From assembly GCF_009765355.1 (NCBI RefSeq), contig NZ_VTHK01000022.1:93724-157723 (forward strand): a stretch of DNA of 64,000 nt. The letters run 5' to 3'. The notes below the pieces were generated by a model. That model was not told the DNA's origin, did not search any database, and was given only the letters and a program-made list of their open reading frames with translations. Source of the DNA: Amycolatopsis anabasis (GTDB lineage Bacteria > Actinomycetota > Actinomycetes > Mycobacteriales > Pseudonocardiaceae). The position numbers and the translations under genes are program-made. Below, piece after piece: positions 31,070 through 38,896 of the stretch (the stretch's first letter is position 1; every line of letters starts with the position of its first letter).

Positions 31070-31723
31070 CTAACCGCCGTACGGGTCGCAGCCCGCGGTG
31101 CCGACGAAGATGTCGCCCTCGGCCGGGCCGCCCCGCGGGAACAGCTTGATGTGCATGGCGTTGGTGATCAGGCTGCCGTCCGGCGGGTTCGGCGCGATCA
31201 GCTCGTTCAGCACGACCTCGGCCATCGGCGGGTCCCCGGCCTGCCTCCCCGGAATGGTCACCGTGTGGTTGGCCGGGATCTCCTGCGGGATCTGCACGCC
31301 GGACACCGCGCCGAGCTGGATGCTCCCGCTGCTGCCGTTCTCCGTGGTCGCACAGCTCGCGCCGTAGGTCTGGACCCGGATGATCGGGCCGCCGAACTGC
31401 CTGAGCACCCTGGTCTCGAACCGCTTTCCGCTCGCGGTCGCGGTCGAGACCCCCTTGTCATCCCGGGTGCACGTGGTTTCGCCCTTGCCGTATTCGGTGG
31501 TGGTGCCGACCGAAACGCCGCTCGAAGTGCCCTTGAGGGTGCCGCCCACCTTGCAGGCGGCGATCGGCTCGGCTGCCACGGTCTGGCCGCCCACCGTGAT
31601 CCTGGCGCTGCCGAGCGAACCCTCCGCGGTGGAGACCACCTCCTGGGCCTGTGCCTGGGCCGGTAGCACCACCAGACCACCGCCCAGGATCGCCGCCAGC
31701 ATGATTCGCCTGCCCTTGACCAC
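31070..31723 (-). CDS. Choice-of-anchor P family secreted protein
   Basis: A 217-residue exported beta-rich protein. GGAAGGAAG precedes the GTG at 31723 and the signal peptide is VKGRRIMLAAILGGGLVVLP, ending at AQAQEV. The mature domain shows SLGSARITVGGQTVAAEPIA, two spaced cysteines (ACKVGGT, TTCTRDDKG) and a C-terminal AEVVLNELIAPNPPDGSLIT. It finishes with NAMHIKLFPRG and AGCDPYGG, the pattern of choice-of-anchor P proteins common in actinobacteria. Its function is unknown. It is cotranscribed with the alpha/beta hydrolase and diverges from bioY. Confidence 0.75.
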   Translation of the reverse strand: MVKGRRIMLAAILGGGLVVLPAQAQAQEVVSTAEGSLGSARITVGGQTVAAEPIAACKVGGTLKGTSSGVSVGTTTEYGKGETTCTRDDKGVSTATASGKRFETRVLRQFGGPIIRVQTYGASCATTENGSSGSIQLGAVSGVQIPQEIPANHTVTIPGRQAGDPPMAEVVLNELIAPNPPDGSLITNAMHIKLFPRGGPAEGDIFVGTAGCDPYGG

Positions 31724-31918
31724 GAAAAACTTCCTTCCGTATCGCGCAATCTCCCTGGCTCGGCATCGGCCACCAGGGGCAGCACCCTGACAGCGCGGCG
31801 CATACACCACCCGGACGTGTGGATCTCGGCGGCAGGTGAGGAAGGCAACTTGTCCAGCCAATCTCAAGCCGAGGCCATTAGCCTGCTGCCAGATCTGTGC
31901 TCTTCCTGGGAGGTCTTC

Positions 31919-32503
31919 GTGTCTTCGCTGTCCCTCACCGGTCGCCGCCTCGTGCTGGCCGACCTGGTCCCCGGCAAACTCGTCCGCGACATCGCGATGG
32001 TCGCCGGGGGCGCGGTGCTGACCGGACTGGCCGCGCAGGTCTCGATCCCGGTGCCGGGCAGCCCGGTGCCGATGACCGGCCAGACCTTCGCCGCGCTCCT
32101 GGTCGGCACCGCCCTGGGCTGGCGGCGGGGCGCCGCGTCGATGCTGCTGTACCTGCTGGCGGGCGCGGCCGGGGTTCCGTGGTTCCAGGACGGCAGCGCG
32201 GGCCTGTCCGGCGCGAGCGCCGGGTACATCGTGGGCTTCGTGTTCGCCGGGGCGCTGGTCGGCGCGCTCGCCGCGCGCGGCGGGGACCGGACCCCGCTGC
32301 GCACCGCGGGCACCATGGTGCTGGGCAACCTGGTGATCTACGCGATCGGCGTGCCGTGGCTGATGGCCTCGGCGTCGGTGGACCTCGCGACCGGCCTCGA
32401 CAAGGGCGTCCTGCCGTTCCTGATCGGGGACGCGATCAAGATCGCACTCGCCGCGGGGCTGCTTCCGGCCGCGTGGAAGCTGGCCGGGCGCGGCCGCGAC
32501 TGA
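31919..32503 (+). CDS. bioY: Biotin transporter BioY (ECF S-component)
   Basis: A 194-residue six-helix membrane protein that binds biotin for an ECF transporter. The N-terminus LVLADLVPGKLVRDIAMVAG, then VSIPVPGSPVPMTGQTFAAL (the BioY signature around PVPMTGQT) and LYLLAGAAGVPWFQDGS are typical, with GFVFAGALVGALAA following. The GTG at 31919 is fixed by GGGAGG five bases upstream. No ECF energy module is nearby, so it works with one encoded elsewhere. Its 3' end overlaps the convergent EamA transporter by 68 bases. Confidence 0.93.
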   Translation: MSSLSLTGRRLVLADLVPGKLVRDIAMVAGGAVLTGLAAQVSIPVPGSPVPMTGQTFAALLVGTALGWRRGAASMLLYLLAGAAGVPWFQDGSAGLSGASAGYIVGFVFAGALVGALAARGGDRTPLRTAGTMVLGNLVIYAIGVPWLMASASVDLATGLDKGVLPFLIGDAIKIALAAGLLPAAWKLAGRGRD

Positions 32504-33359
32504 GCGCGACCCCGGCCACGATCAGCACGCCACCGGCGACGATGTTCCAGCCGATCGGCTCGGCGAGGAACACCGCGCCGATCGCGGTGGACCACAACGG
32601 CGTCACGTAGGTCACCGTGGACGCGACCGTCGAACCGGCGGCCCGGATGACGGTGAAGTTGAGCAGGAAGGCCACGCCGGTGCCGACCGCGCCGAGCACC
32701 ACGAGCGCCGCCATCGGGCCGAACCCCGGCCAGCTCGGCGCCCCCTCGGCCAGCGGCGCGACCAGCGCGAGCTGCCCGGTGGCGCAGCTGATCTGCGCCG
32801 CCGACAACGCGACCGCCGAATGCGCCCGCCCGGACAGGAACCGCCGCGTGTAGGCGAATCCGGCGCCGTAGCAGGCGGTCGCGCCGAGGCAGGCCAGGCT
32901 GCCGACGACCGAACCGAGTTCGGTGTCCTGCCCGACGCCGAGCACCACGAGCACGCCGGTCAGCCCGAACGCGAGCCCGGCGAGGCGACCGGGCGTCGGC
33001 CGCTCGTCGCGGAGCAGCAGCAACGCGAACACCGTGGTCATCAACGGGGTCGCGGCGTTCCACACCCCGGCCACGACCGAGCTGATCCGCGTTTCGCCGA
33101 ACGCGAAGAGCGCGAACGGCACCGAATTGGCCAGCAGCGCGACGACCGCCGCGTGGCCCCAGACCGCGCGCCCGCGCGGAAGTTCGCTGCGGCGCACCGC
33201 GCAGATCAGCCAGAGGGCCAGTGCCCCGAAGAAGCACCGCCACAGGGCGATCCACACCGGCCCCACCCCGGCGGACACCCCGATCTTGATCAACGCGAAG
33301 CTCGCGCCCCAGATGAGGCCGAGCACCAGGAATCCCGGCAACCAGCTGCGGTTCGGCAT
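32436..33359 (-). CDS. EamA (DMT) family transporter
   Basis: A 307-residue membrane protein with ten helices, the twofold EamA repeat. LPGFLVLGLIWGASFALIKI opens the first half and LGSVVGSLACLGATACYGAG opens the second; TLWSTAIGAVFLAEPIGWN is the conserved end. DMT proteins export metabolites such as amino acids or drugs. The ATG at 33359 has GAGAGG at a suitable distance. It diverges from a LysR gene, the classical regulator-exporter arrangement, so LysR is the likely regulator. Its 3' end overlaps bioY by 68 bases. Confidence 0.9.
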   Translation of the reverse strand: MPNRSWLPGFLVLGLIWGASFALIKIGVSAGVGPVWIALWRCFFGALALWLICAVRRSELPRGRAVWGHAAVVALLANSVPFALFAFGETRISSVVAGVWNAATPLMTTVFALLLLRDERPTPGRLAGLAFGLTGVLVVLGVGQDTELGSVVGSLACLGATACYGAGFAYTRRFLSGRAHSAVALSAAQISCATGQLALVAPLAEGAPSWPGFGPMAALVVLGAVGTGVAFLLNFTVIRAAGSTVASTVTYVTPLWSTAIGAVFLAEPIGWNIVAGGVLIVAGVALSRGRARPASTRPEAAPRRVRS

Positions 33360-33429
33360 GGCCAGACCCTCTCCCAACCGGGGATGATGAGTCCAACAAG
33401 TGTGTTTTCCCCAAGCATGAGGGTTGCTC

Positions 33430-34314
33430 ATGAGCGTGAACCTCGCGCAGCTTCGCGCGTTCGTGGCCGTGGTGGACGAAGGCGGGTTCGGCGCCGCGGC
33501 CCCGGGGCTGGGCATCAGCCAGTCCGCGGTGTCGCACGCCGTCGCCGCGCTGGAGAAGGCGGTCGGCGTCCCCGTCCTGCGGCGGGAGGGGCCGGGCTGC
33601 CGCCCGACCGCGTTCGGCAGCCGGATGCTCGAGCACGCGCGCAACGCGGTCGCCGCCGCGGCGGCGATCGCCGACCTCGCGCTCGAGGAGACCGGCAAAC
33701 CGACCGGCACGATCCGCCTCGCCGCGCCGCCGACCGTCTGCCAGGGCCTGCTGCCGGACCTGCTGACCGCCTGGCGGGCGGAGTTCCCCGGAATCTCGGT
33801 CCGCGTCTTCGAGGGCGAGGACGACGAGGTGGCGGACTGGCTGGAACGCCGGACGGTCGAGGCCGCGATCCTGGTCGACCCGCCGCGTTCGCTGGGCGCC
33901 GAGGTCGGCTCGGACACCTTCCACGCCCTGCTGCCGGTGGACCATCCGCTGGCCGGGCAGCCCGAACTCGACGTGGCCGAGCTGGACGACGACGTGTTCC
34001 TGCTGTCCTGCGGCGGCTGCGAACGGCACCTGCACGAGATCTACCGGCGCTCGTCGTCACGGCTGCGGCCCACTCATCGGGTTCGCGAACTGGGCACGCT
34101 GCTGGCGATGGTCCGGTCCGGGCTCGGCGTGTCGGTCGTGCCCGGCCTGGCCGCCGCCATGCTGGACCGGCACCTGGTCCTGGTTCCCTTGCGCCAGAAG
34201 CTGTCCCGGCGCCTGGTGCTCTCCGGCCCGCCGCGCGGCCCGTGGCACCCGGCGGTCTCCGCTCTGGTCGCGGGAGTTCCCGGGCGCGCGGGTTCTGACG
34301 GTGGCGCCGGGTAA
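33430..34314 (+). CDS. LysR family transcriptional regulator
   Basis: A 294-residue LysR regulator. The HTH is NLAQLRAFVAVVDEGGFGAA, then LGISQSAVSHAVAALEKAVG and LRREGPGCRPTAFG. The substrate-binding domain has GTIRLAAPPTVCQGLLP, VDHPLAGQPELDVAELDDD and a C-terminal GVSVVPGLAAAM. The ATG at 33430 has GAGGG upstream; a TTG two codons earlier is in frame. It is divergent from the EamA transporter with 70 bases between, so it likely controls that exporter in response to its substrate. Confidence 0.93.
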   Translation: MSVNLAQLRAFVAVVDEGGFGAAAPGLGISQSAVSHAVAALEKAVGVPVLRREGPGCRPTAFGSRMLEHARNAVAAAAAIADLALEETGKPTGTIRLAAPPTVCQGLLPDLLTAWRAEFPGISVRVFEGEDDEVADWLERRTVEAAILVDPPRSLGAEVGSDTFHALLPVDHPLAGQPELDVAELDDDVFLLSCGGCERHLHEIYRRSSSRLRPTHRVRELGTLLAMVRSGLGVSVVPGLAAAMLDRHLVLVPLRQKLSRRLVLSGPPRGPWHPAVSALVAGVPGRAGSDGGAG

Positions 34315-34325
34315 CGTTTGTCCCC

Positions 34326-36374
34326 GTGCCCGCCTCCGCAGATTTCCCCGGTGTCAACGAACTCCTCACCCACGCGGTGGAGGCGCTCGGCGGCGCCGAG
34401 CGCGAGGGCCAGGTCAAGATGGCCGAGGCCGTGGGCCGCGCGATCCGCACCGGCGAGCACCTCGCCGTGCAGGCGGGCACCGGCACCGGGAAGTCGCTGG
34501 CGTACCTGGTGCCCGCGATCCGGCACGCCGTCGAGAAGGAGGCGACCGTGGTCGTCTCCACCGCCACCATCGCACTGCAGCGGCAACTGGTCGACCGCGA
34601 CCTCCCGCGCCTGGCCAAGGCGCTGAAGAAACCGCTGGGCCGGGAGCCGACCTTCGCCATCCTCAAGGGCCGCCGCAACTACCTCTGCCTGCACCGGCTG
34701 GACACCGGCGCGCCCGACGAACCCGAGGACGCCGCGCTGTTCGACCCGTTCGCGGTGTCCCGGATCGGCAGCGAGGTCAAACGGCTCTACGAATGGTCCT
34801 CCGATACCGAGACCGGCGACCGCGACGAACTGGTCCCCGGCGTCTCCGAGCAGGCCTGGCGCCAGGTTTCGGTCACCGCCAAGGAATGCCTCGGCGTCGC
34901 CCGCTGCCCGATCGGCACCGACTGCTTCGCCGAACGCGCCCGCGCCGAGGCGGGCCGCGCGGACGTCGTGGTCACCAACCACGCCCTGCTCGCCATTGAC
35001 GCCCTGCAGGGCTACCAGGTGCTGCCCGAGCACGATCTGGTGATCATCGACGAGGCGCACGACCTGGTCGACCGGGTCACCTCGGTCGCCACCGCCGAGC
35101 TCACCAGCTCGATGATCTCCGTCGCGGTCCGCCGCTGCGGCAAGCTGATCGACGCGGACATCGCCGACCGGCTGCTCGAATCCGGCGACGGCCTGGCGCT
35201 CGTCCTCGACGATCTGCCCGCGGGCCGGATGGACGCGCTGCCGCAAGCGCTTTCCGGCGCCCTGCCCGCGATCCGCGACGCGGCGCACGCGTGCATCACC
35301 GCGCTCGGCTCGGAGCGCAAGGAGGAGGTGGAGGAGGCCACCGCGCGCAAACTCGCCCGCTCGCTGCTGGACGAGGTGCACGACACCGCGGTGCGCCTGC
35401 TCGAGGCGTTCGACACCGACCAGGCGCACCAGCGCGACGTGGTGTGGGTGACCGGGGACAAGTACTCGGCGAACCCGCGCCCGCCCGCGCTGAAGGTGGC
35501 CCCGCTCGCCGTGGCGGGCCTGCTGCGGGAGCGCGTGTTCGGCGTGAACACCACCGTCCTGACCTCGGCCACCCTCACCCTGGGCGGCACGTTCGACACC
35601 CTCGCCCGGCAGTGGGGCCTGCCACCGGGACAGGCCCGGGCGGTCAAGGCCGAGGGCACCGCCACCGACAAGGCGCCGCCGGCTGACGACGACGGCCCGA
35701 AGTGGACCGGCCTCGACGTGGGCTCGCCCTTCGACCACCGGCGCAACGGAATTCTTTACGTGGCAAAGCATTTGCCCCCACCCGGCCGCGACGGGCTCGC
35801 CAAGTCCACAGTGGACGAAATCGCCGAGCTGGTGGAGGCCGCGGGCGGGCGCACGCTGGGCCTGTTCTCGTCGATGCGGGCGGCGAAGCAGGCCACCGAG
35901 GAGCTGCGCGACCGCATCAAACATCCGATCCTGTGCCAGGGCGAGGATTCCACCGGCCTGCTCGTGCAGAAGTTCGCCGACGACCCGCGCACGTGCCTGT
36001 TCGGCACCCTTTCGCTGTGGCAGGGCGTGGATGTTCCGGGCCCGTCGCTGCAACTCGTGCTGGTGGACCGGATCCCGTTCCCGCGGCCGGACGATCCGGT
36101 CTCCTCGGCGCGCCAGCGGGCGGTGGAGGCCCGGGGTGGCAACGGATTCCTCACCGTGGCCGCCACGCACGCCGCGCTGCTGCTCGCGCAGGGCACCGGC
36201 CGGTTGCACCGCTCGGTCTCCGATCGCGGCCTGGTCGCGGTGCTCGACTCCCGGCTGGCGACCGCGCGCTACGGCGGCTTCCTCCGCGCTTCGCTGCCGC
36301 CGCTGTGGCCGACTTCGGATCCCGAAGTCGCCCGCGCTGCCCTGCGAAGACTGGATGCGGCGGCGGGGAACTAG
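34326..36374 (+). CDS. dinG: DinG-type ATP-dependent DNA helicase (XPD/FeS family)
   Basis: An ATP-dependent 5'-3' helicase of 682 residues, counterpart of Rv1329c. Walker A is AVQAGTGTGKSLAYLVPA, the DEAH box is LVIIDEAHDLVD, and motif VI is seen in the C-terminal LLAQGTGRLHRS. An iron-sulfur cluster is suggested by four cysteines, one in NYLCLHR and three in ECLGVARCPIGTDCF, at normal spacing. The GTG start at 34326 follows the LysR stop by 11 bases in the same direction. No LexA box is visible in front of it. Confidence 0.92.
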   Translation: MPASADFPGVNELLTHAVEALGGAEREGQVKMAEAVGRAIRTGEHLAVQAGTGTGKSLAYLVPAIRHAVEKEATVVVSTATIALQRQLVDRDLPRLAKALKKPLGREPTFAILKGRRNYLCLHRLDTGAPDEPEDAALFDPFAVSRIGSEVKRLYEWSSDTETGDRDELVPGVSEQAWRQVSVTAKECLGVARCPIGTDCFAERARAEAGRADVVVTNHALLAIDALQGYQVLPEHDLVIIDEAHDLVDRVTSVATAELTSSMISVAVRRCGKLIDADIADRLLESGDGLALVLDDLPAGRMDALPQALSGALPAIRDAAHACITALGSERKEEVEEATARKLARSLLDEVHDTAVRLLEAFDTDQAHQRDVVWVTGDKYSANPRPPALKVAPLAVAGLLRERVFGVNTTVLTSATLTLGGTFDTLARQWGLPPGQARAVKAEGTATDKAPPADDDGPKWTGLDVGSPFDHRRNGILYVAKHLPPPGRDGLAKSTVDEIAELVEAAGGRTLGLFSSMRAAKQATEELRDRIKHPILCQGEDSTGLLVQKFADDPRTCLFGTLSLWQGVDVPGPSLQLVLVDRIPFPRPDDPVSSARQRAVEARGGNGFLTVAATHAALLLAQGTGRLHRSVSDRGLVAVLDSRLATARYGGFLRASLPPLWPTSDPEVARAALRRLDAAAGN

Positions 36375-36452
36375 GGTCTCCCGTCAACCCCGCCGGAGTC
36401 GCCGAGGGCTGCGGCAGTACCGTAAACAGAACGCAAAGCTAAGGAGACCCTG

Positions 36453-36803
36453 TTGTCCCAGGACTCACCTCGCGCGCAGTCGCGTTCGGTCAGCGTCGAC
36501 GACACCGGTGTGCGACGCCAGCTCGCTGACGGCAGCGAGGAGTCTGTCACCTGGTCCGAACTGTCGGCGGTGGTGATCAGGGTGATTCCCGAGGGCCCGT
36601 GGAAAGAGGACGTGTTCCTCATGCTCGCCGGCGCGGACGGCAACGGCACCGCGGTCCCCAGCGGCGATCCGGCCGCCGACGCGCTGATCGAACGGCTCCA
36701 GACCCTGCCTGGCTTCGACAACGAGAAGTTCATCGAGGCGATGACCACCGACGCCGACGAGGCGTACGTGGTGTGGAAGGCCGAAGACGCCACCGCTTCC
36801 TAA
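36453..36803 (+). CDS. Conserved hypothetical protein
   Basis: A 116-residue acidic cytoplasmic protein without signal or membrane helix. It starts SVSVDDTGVRRQLADGSEES, then TWSELSAVVIRVIPEGPWKE, DVFLMLAGADGNGTAVPSGD and LQTLPGFDNEKFIEAMTTDA. The layout (beta strand, loop, helix, WSEL motif) is seen in small immunity or regulatory proteins, but I do not assign a family. The TTG start at 36453 is decided by AAGGAG six bases upstream. It stands between dinG and a carbonic anhydrase, with its own spacing. Confidence 0.75.
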   Translation: MSQDSPRAQSRSVSVDDTGVRRQLADGSEESVTWSELSAVVIRVIPEGPWKEDVFLMLAGADGNGTAVPSGDPAADALIERLQTLPGFDNEKFIEAMTTDADEAYVVWKAEDATAS

Positions 36804-36857
36804 ACCGGCGAGAAACCCCGGATCCGGCGCTTCCGGCGGCGGCGTACGCTGCTTGAA

Positions 36858-37610
36858 ATGACACGACCCGATGGTCCTCATCGGCTCACGCGACGGCGGG
36901 TTTTCGGCCTCACCACGCTGCTGGCCGGGGGCGGCGCGGTAGCCGCGTGCGACTCTTCCACCCCGCCACCGCCCGCGGGATCGGCCACGGTCGGTGCCGG
37001 TGAACCACCCGGTTCGGTCTCCGGCGAGGAGGCGTGGCGCAGGCTGGTCGAGGGGAACTCCCGGTTCGTCGAGGACAAGGCCGCCCATCCGCATCAGGCG
37101 GCCCAATGGCGGAAGTCCCTGGTCGAGGGGCAGCATCCGTTCGCCTGCGTCCTCGGCTGCAGCGACTCCCGCGTCTCCCCGGAACTGGTTTTCGACACCG
37201 GACTCGGGGATGTCTTCACGGTCCGCTCGGCCGGGGAGGTCCTCGACGACGCCGTGGTCGGCAGCATCGAGTACAGCGTCGAGCACGTGCGGACGAACCT
37301 CGTGGTCATCCTCGGCCACGCCAACTGCGGGGCCGTCTCCGCCGCCGTGGACCTGGTGCGGCGCAAGGGCGAGTTCACCGGGCACATCAGCACCCTGGTG
37401 CACGAGGTGGAACCGGCGGTGCTGGCCACCCCGGCCGATCAGGACGCGAAGAAGTTCCTCGCCGCCTGCGTGATCGAACAGGCTCGCCGGGTGCGGACCG
37501 CGCTCACCGAACGGTCCGAGCCGATCCGCTCGGCCGTGGCGGAACGGGGCCTGAAACTGGTCGCGGCCACCTACGACCTCGCCGACGGCAGGATCAGCGA
37601 AGTCACCTAG
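36858..37610 (+). CDS. Exported beta-class carbonic anhydrase (Tat/lipoprotein)
   Basis: Zinc enzyme hydrating CO2, placed outside the cytoplasm. The N-terminus holds a twin-arginine-like RRRVFGLTTLLAGG signal followed by the lipobox AVAAC, so it is likely exported folded and lipid-anchored. The 250-residue protein has the zinc ligands in LGCSDSRVSPE (Cys) and ILGHANCGAV (His and Cys), the active Asp/Arg in CSDSR, and RSAGEVLDDAVVGSIEYS. Most beta-class enzymes are cytoplasmic, so export is notable. It ends in a CTAG shared with the convergent OsmC gene. Confidence 0.9.
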   Translation: MTRPDGPHRLTRRRVFGLTTLLAGGGAVAACDSSTPPPPAGSATVGAGEPPGSVSGEEAWRRLVEGNSRFVEDKAAHPHQAAQWRKSLVEGQHPFACVLGCSDSRVSPELVFDTGLGDVFTVRSAGEVLDDAVVGSIEYSVEHVRTNLVVILGHANCGAVSAAVDLVRRKGEFTGHISTLVHEVEPAVLATPADQDAKKFLAACVIEQARRVRTALTERSEPIRSAVAERGLKLVAATYDLADGRISEVT

Positions 37611-38008
37611 GCGGTCGGGAACTCCTCCCGCACCGGGATGCCCTTCTTCAGGGTCCGGCTCACCGTGCACAGGCGCTCGATCGAGCGGTCCACCGCGGCC
37701 GCCAGAGCCTCGCGCTGCCCGGCGTCCAGCGCCGAGAGGTCCACGTCGAAGCGGACGTGCACCGCGTCGAGTTCCTGGGCGCCCTCGCGGTCGGCCGACG
37801 CCTCCACCCGGAACCGGGAATCCGCGCCCACCCGCCGCGTGATCAGTTCCTCGGCGGTCACCGCCGAGCAGCCGGCGGCGGCGATCTGCAGCAGCTCGGC
37901 CGGGGAGAAGGCGCCGTCCTGGCCCTTGCGGCCGATCCGGACCTCAGCGCCGCGCTCGTTGCGCCCGACGAACTCGTGCTCGCCTTCGCGCTGGACTTCG
38001 AGTGCCAT
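37607..38008 (-). CDS. OsmC family peroxidase/hydroperoxide resistance protein
   Basis: A 133-residue OsmC/Ohr family protein that reduces organic hydroperoxides with two cysteines. They lie in LQIAAAGCSAVTAEEL and RLCTVSRTLKKG. The N-terminus has RKGQDGAFSPAELLQ typical of the fold. The ATG at 38008 has GGGGAG six bases upstream. It is convergent with the carbonic anhydrase, sharing the CTAG stop. A specific split between OsmC and Ohr cannot be made from the sequence alone. Confidence 0.9.
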   Translation of the reverse strand: MALEVQREGEHEFVGRNERGAEVRIGRKGQDGAFSPAELLQIAAAGCSAVTAEELITRRVGADSRFRVEASADREGAQELDAVHVRFDVDLSALDAGQREALAAAVDRSIERLCTVSRTLKKGIPVREEFPTA

Positions 38009-38093
38009 CCCGTGCTCCCCTGCTTGAACCCGATCTTCGACCAGTGCAACCGGCCTGGCCACGGCCTTGTTCCGCGGCCCACCGGGTGGAAAC

Positions 38094-38867
38094 TCAGGCT
38101 TCGAGCGCGATACGGGTGGCGTCCAGCGTGCGGACCAGGGCCGACCAGGTGCCGGACACGCAGTTGATCTCCGGTTCGGCGTTCGGCGGCTCGGAAACGA
38201 AGGTGAGGATCCGGCCGGACTCGGCCAGGTCGATGGCGCTCAACGGGCTGCTGCGCCACCGGCGGCCCCGCCGATCCCGCACCGCGGCGTACATCTGGTG
38301 CAGCCCGGTCCGCTCGGCACGCATCAGCTCGCGCAGCCGCTCGCCGGGGGCGGCCTCGGCATACCGGGTCTCGATCTCCAGGTCGTAGTGCTCGGCCTTG
38401 CCGGGCGGCCGATCGGAATACGCCGATTTCGGCACCTTGATCGGCGCCAGATCGGCCCCTTCCACGGCCGGCAGCACTTGCAGGAACCGTTCCGGAAGCC
38501 GGTTCGCCGGTATCCGGTCGACCAGGACGACGTCGTCGTCGCGGATGAGCCGAACGGCATCGCGGCCGCGCATGCTCACCAGTACGGCGCCGGTTTCCCC
38601 GGAACGGGTATCGCTGCTCCACGCGTAGAATTCACATTCACCGGCGGCCAGGACGGAAATCATTCTCCGGAATTCGGGGGAAAGCAGCCCGTTGTCGGCC
38701 ACCCCCGCCTCGGCGAGCGCCTCGTCCACTCCTTTCCAGAGCAGCCGTTTGGCTTCGGCGTTCAGCCAGTAGTCGTCCACACCGACGATCGGATGTGGCT
38801 GGCCGAAACCCTCCCGCTCCCAGGTTTTGACGAACACAAGCCTCGGCAGCACCACGGGCTTGCCCAA
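38094..38867 (-). CDS. EspG-like ESX secretion chaperone
   Basis: A 258-residue protein of the EspG family, which binds PE/PPE-type ESX substrates in the cytoplasm and keeps them soluble for export. Seen are KTWEREGFGQPHPIVGVDDY, LNAEAKRLLWKGVDEALAEA and the typical ECEFYAWSSDTRSGETGAVL, then RLPERFLQVLP and the C-terminal RRWRSSPLSAIDLAESGRIL. It is the last gene of a four-gene leftward set with PE-like and PPE-like genes directly upstream, which supports the role. The start is a TTG at 38867 with GAGGGG a little far upstream; an ATT or other codon nearby is possible. Confidence 0.85.
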   Translation of the reverse strand: MGKPVVLPRLVFVKTWEREGFGQPHPIVGVDDYWLNAEAKRLLWKGVDEALAEAGVADNGLLSPEFRRMISVLAAGECEFYAWSSDTRSGETGAVLVSMRGRDAVRLIRDDDVVLVDRIPANRLPERFLQVLPAVEGADLAPIKVPKSAYSDRPPGKAEHYDLEIETRYAEAAPGERLRELMRAERTGLHQMYAAVRDRRGRRWRSSPLSAIDLAESGRILTFVSEPPNAEPEINCVSGTWSALVRTLDATRIALEA

Positions 38868-38896
38868 AATGATCGACTTCCCCTCGTAGGCACGTG

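Noticed and set aside
34300..34330. LexA box in front of dinG
   Set aside because: The 11-bp space before dinG and the end of the LysR gene contain no GAAC-N4-GTTC palindrome.
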